Positions 5,974 to 6,432 of a stretch of DNA of 6,432 nucleotides are shown here, one piece after another (position 1 is the stretch's first letter; every line of letters starts with the position of its first letter). Under the pieces are notes generated by a model, which worked only from the letters and a program-made list of their open reading frames with translations, did no database searches and had not been told where the DNA came from. The stretch comes from Fidelibacterota bacterium (lineage in GTDB: Bacteria > Fidelibacterota > Fidelibacteria > Fidelibacterales > Fidelibacteraceae): NCBI GenBank assembly GCA_030629925.1, contig DAOVOB010000068.1:1-6432 (forward strand), in the 5' to 3' direction. A program made the position numbers and the translations under genes.

Positions 5974-6432
5974 TCAAGTCGTGTAAGACGAAATTTCTTT
6001 ATTATACTTTTTAACAAGCAGTAAATATGTGACAGTTCCAAGACTGTACAATATTGCCGTTATAATGAATATTTGATAGTACGGCAAATCAAGCCCCCGT
6101 AATAACTGAAATATTTTTGCGCTGATAAACCAGGATGCATTCCACAAGCCGGTCTCTATAGCAGAGATCAATTCGCGATTTTGTTCACCGACATATTTCA
6201 TTACCAGTTCGGAGGTTATGGGCGATGCCATATTCATGAGAGGCTGGCGAACAATAAATGCTCCGGCAGCCAACCACATGGCAAATCCCAGGTTTGAATA
6301 TAATTCAGTTGAAGCCAAGCACACTAAAAAAAGAATAGCTGAAAATTGTGTAATCGCAATGGAAAGTCCGTAACCTAACTTTCTGCGAAGAATGGGGGTC
6401 AGCATACCACCCAAAAAGACAAACACCGCAGC
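5974..6432 (-). CDS. Multi-pass membrane protein, probable MFS transporter, C-terminal part
   Basis: This is the last 152 residues of a minus-strand gene whose 5' end lies beyond the right edge; the frame is open to base 6432, so the GTG at 6426-6424 is an internal Val, not a start. About five hydrophobic helices can be seen: the partial first (AAVFVFLGGML), then around GLSIAITQFSAILFLVCLA, NLGFAMWLAAGAFIV, TGLWNASWFISAKIF, and IFIITAILYSLGTVTYLLLV, separated by short charged loops. The short basic loop LRRKLGYG after the first helix, the RQPLMNMASP stretch, and a basic tail (KKYNKEISSYTT) fit the C-terminal half of a major facilitator superfamily permease. The substrate cannot be inferred. 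It converges on glgA with only 14 bases between the two stop codons, and no terminator hairpin is evident between them. The membrane-protein call is firm; the MFS family is likely. Confidence 0.75.
   Translation of the reverse strand, partial: AAVFVFLGGMLTPILRRKLGYGLSIAITQFSAILFLVCLASTELYSNLGFAMWLAAGAFIVRQPLMNMASPITSELVMKYVGEQNRELISAIETGLWNASWFISAKIFQLLRGLDLPYYQIFIITAILYSLGTVTYLLLVKKYNKEISSYTT

Noticed and set aside
5979..5991. Small TCGT/ACGA hairpin at the glgA-transporter junction as a terminator
   Set aside because: The stem is only four pairs, lies within the transporter coding region, and is not followed by a T tract on either strand.
6424..6426. GTG as the start codon of the minus-strand transporter gene
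   Set aside because: The frame stays open to the window edge and the sequence before it (Ala-Ala) continues a hydrophobic helix; the protein is plainly the C-terminal half of a larger one.

Overview
The window looks like ordinary chromosome from a Gram-negative (diderm) bacterium with a moderately AT-rich genome. An outer membrane is implied by the ExbB-ExbD-ExbD-TonB set and the parvulin-type isomerase. Three traits point to the Bacteroidota/FCB side of the tree, possibly a Marinimicrobia- or Calditrichota-like lineage: two tandem exbD genes, a short TonB with a PIGG...YPEIAKEAGIEG motif, and a CtpA with an added C-terminal tail. This placement comes from motif recognition only and is uncertain below superphylum level.

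Layout. (1) Bases 1-396 hold the C-terminal part of a PpiC/SurA-like peptidyl-prolyl isomerase, closed by a strong intrinsic terminator (419-450). (2) After a short gap with a tiny possible leader ORF and a perfect -10 box comes a membrane-anchored S41 C-terminal processing peptidase (CtpA/Prc; stop at 2165) with an intact Ser/Lys/Gln catalytic set. (3) A good sigma70-type promoter (2173-2201) opens a tight four-gene operon, exbB-exbD1-exbD2-tonB (2249-4377). Each gene has its own Shine-Dalgarno sequence, and the operon closes with a long hairpin terminator (4386-4429). (4) glgA (4472-5959) encodes a complete GT5 glycogen/starch synthase. (5) A convergent gene on the minus strand, running off the right edge, encodes the C-terminal part of a multi-pass membrane protein, probably an MFS transporter.

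How the genes work together. The Exb/Ton set uses the proton gradient across the inner membrane to drive TonB-dependent uptake through the outer membrane. The isomerase and CtpA are envelope folding and processing factors. glgA (carbon storage) and the transporter have no evident functional link to them beyond position.

I found no evidence of a new or mobile system: no CRISPR, tRNA, rRNA, insertion sequence or phage gene. The points worth a second look are modest: the start region of ctpA, the heterologous ExbD pair, the acidic TonB linker, a Gln at a usually acidic ExbB position, and the short tonB-glgA junction. No intergenic stretch exceeds about 165 bases.
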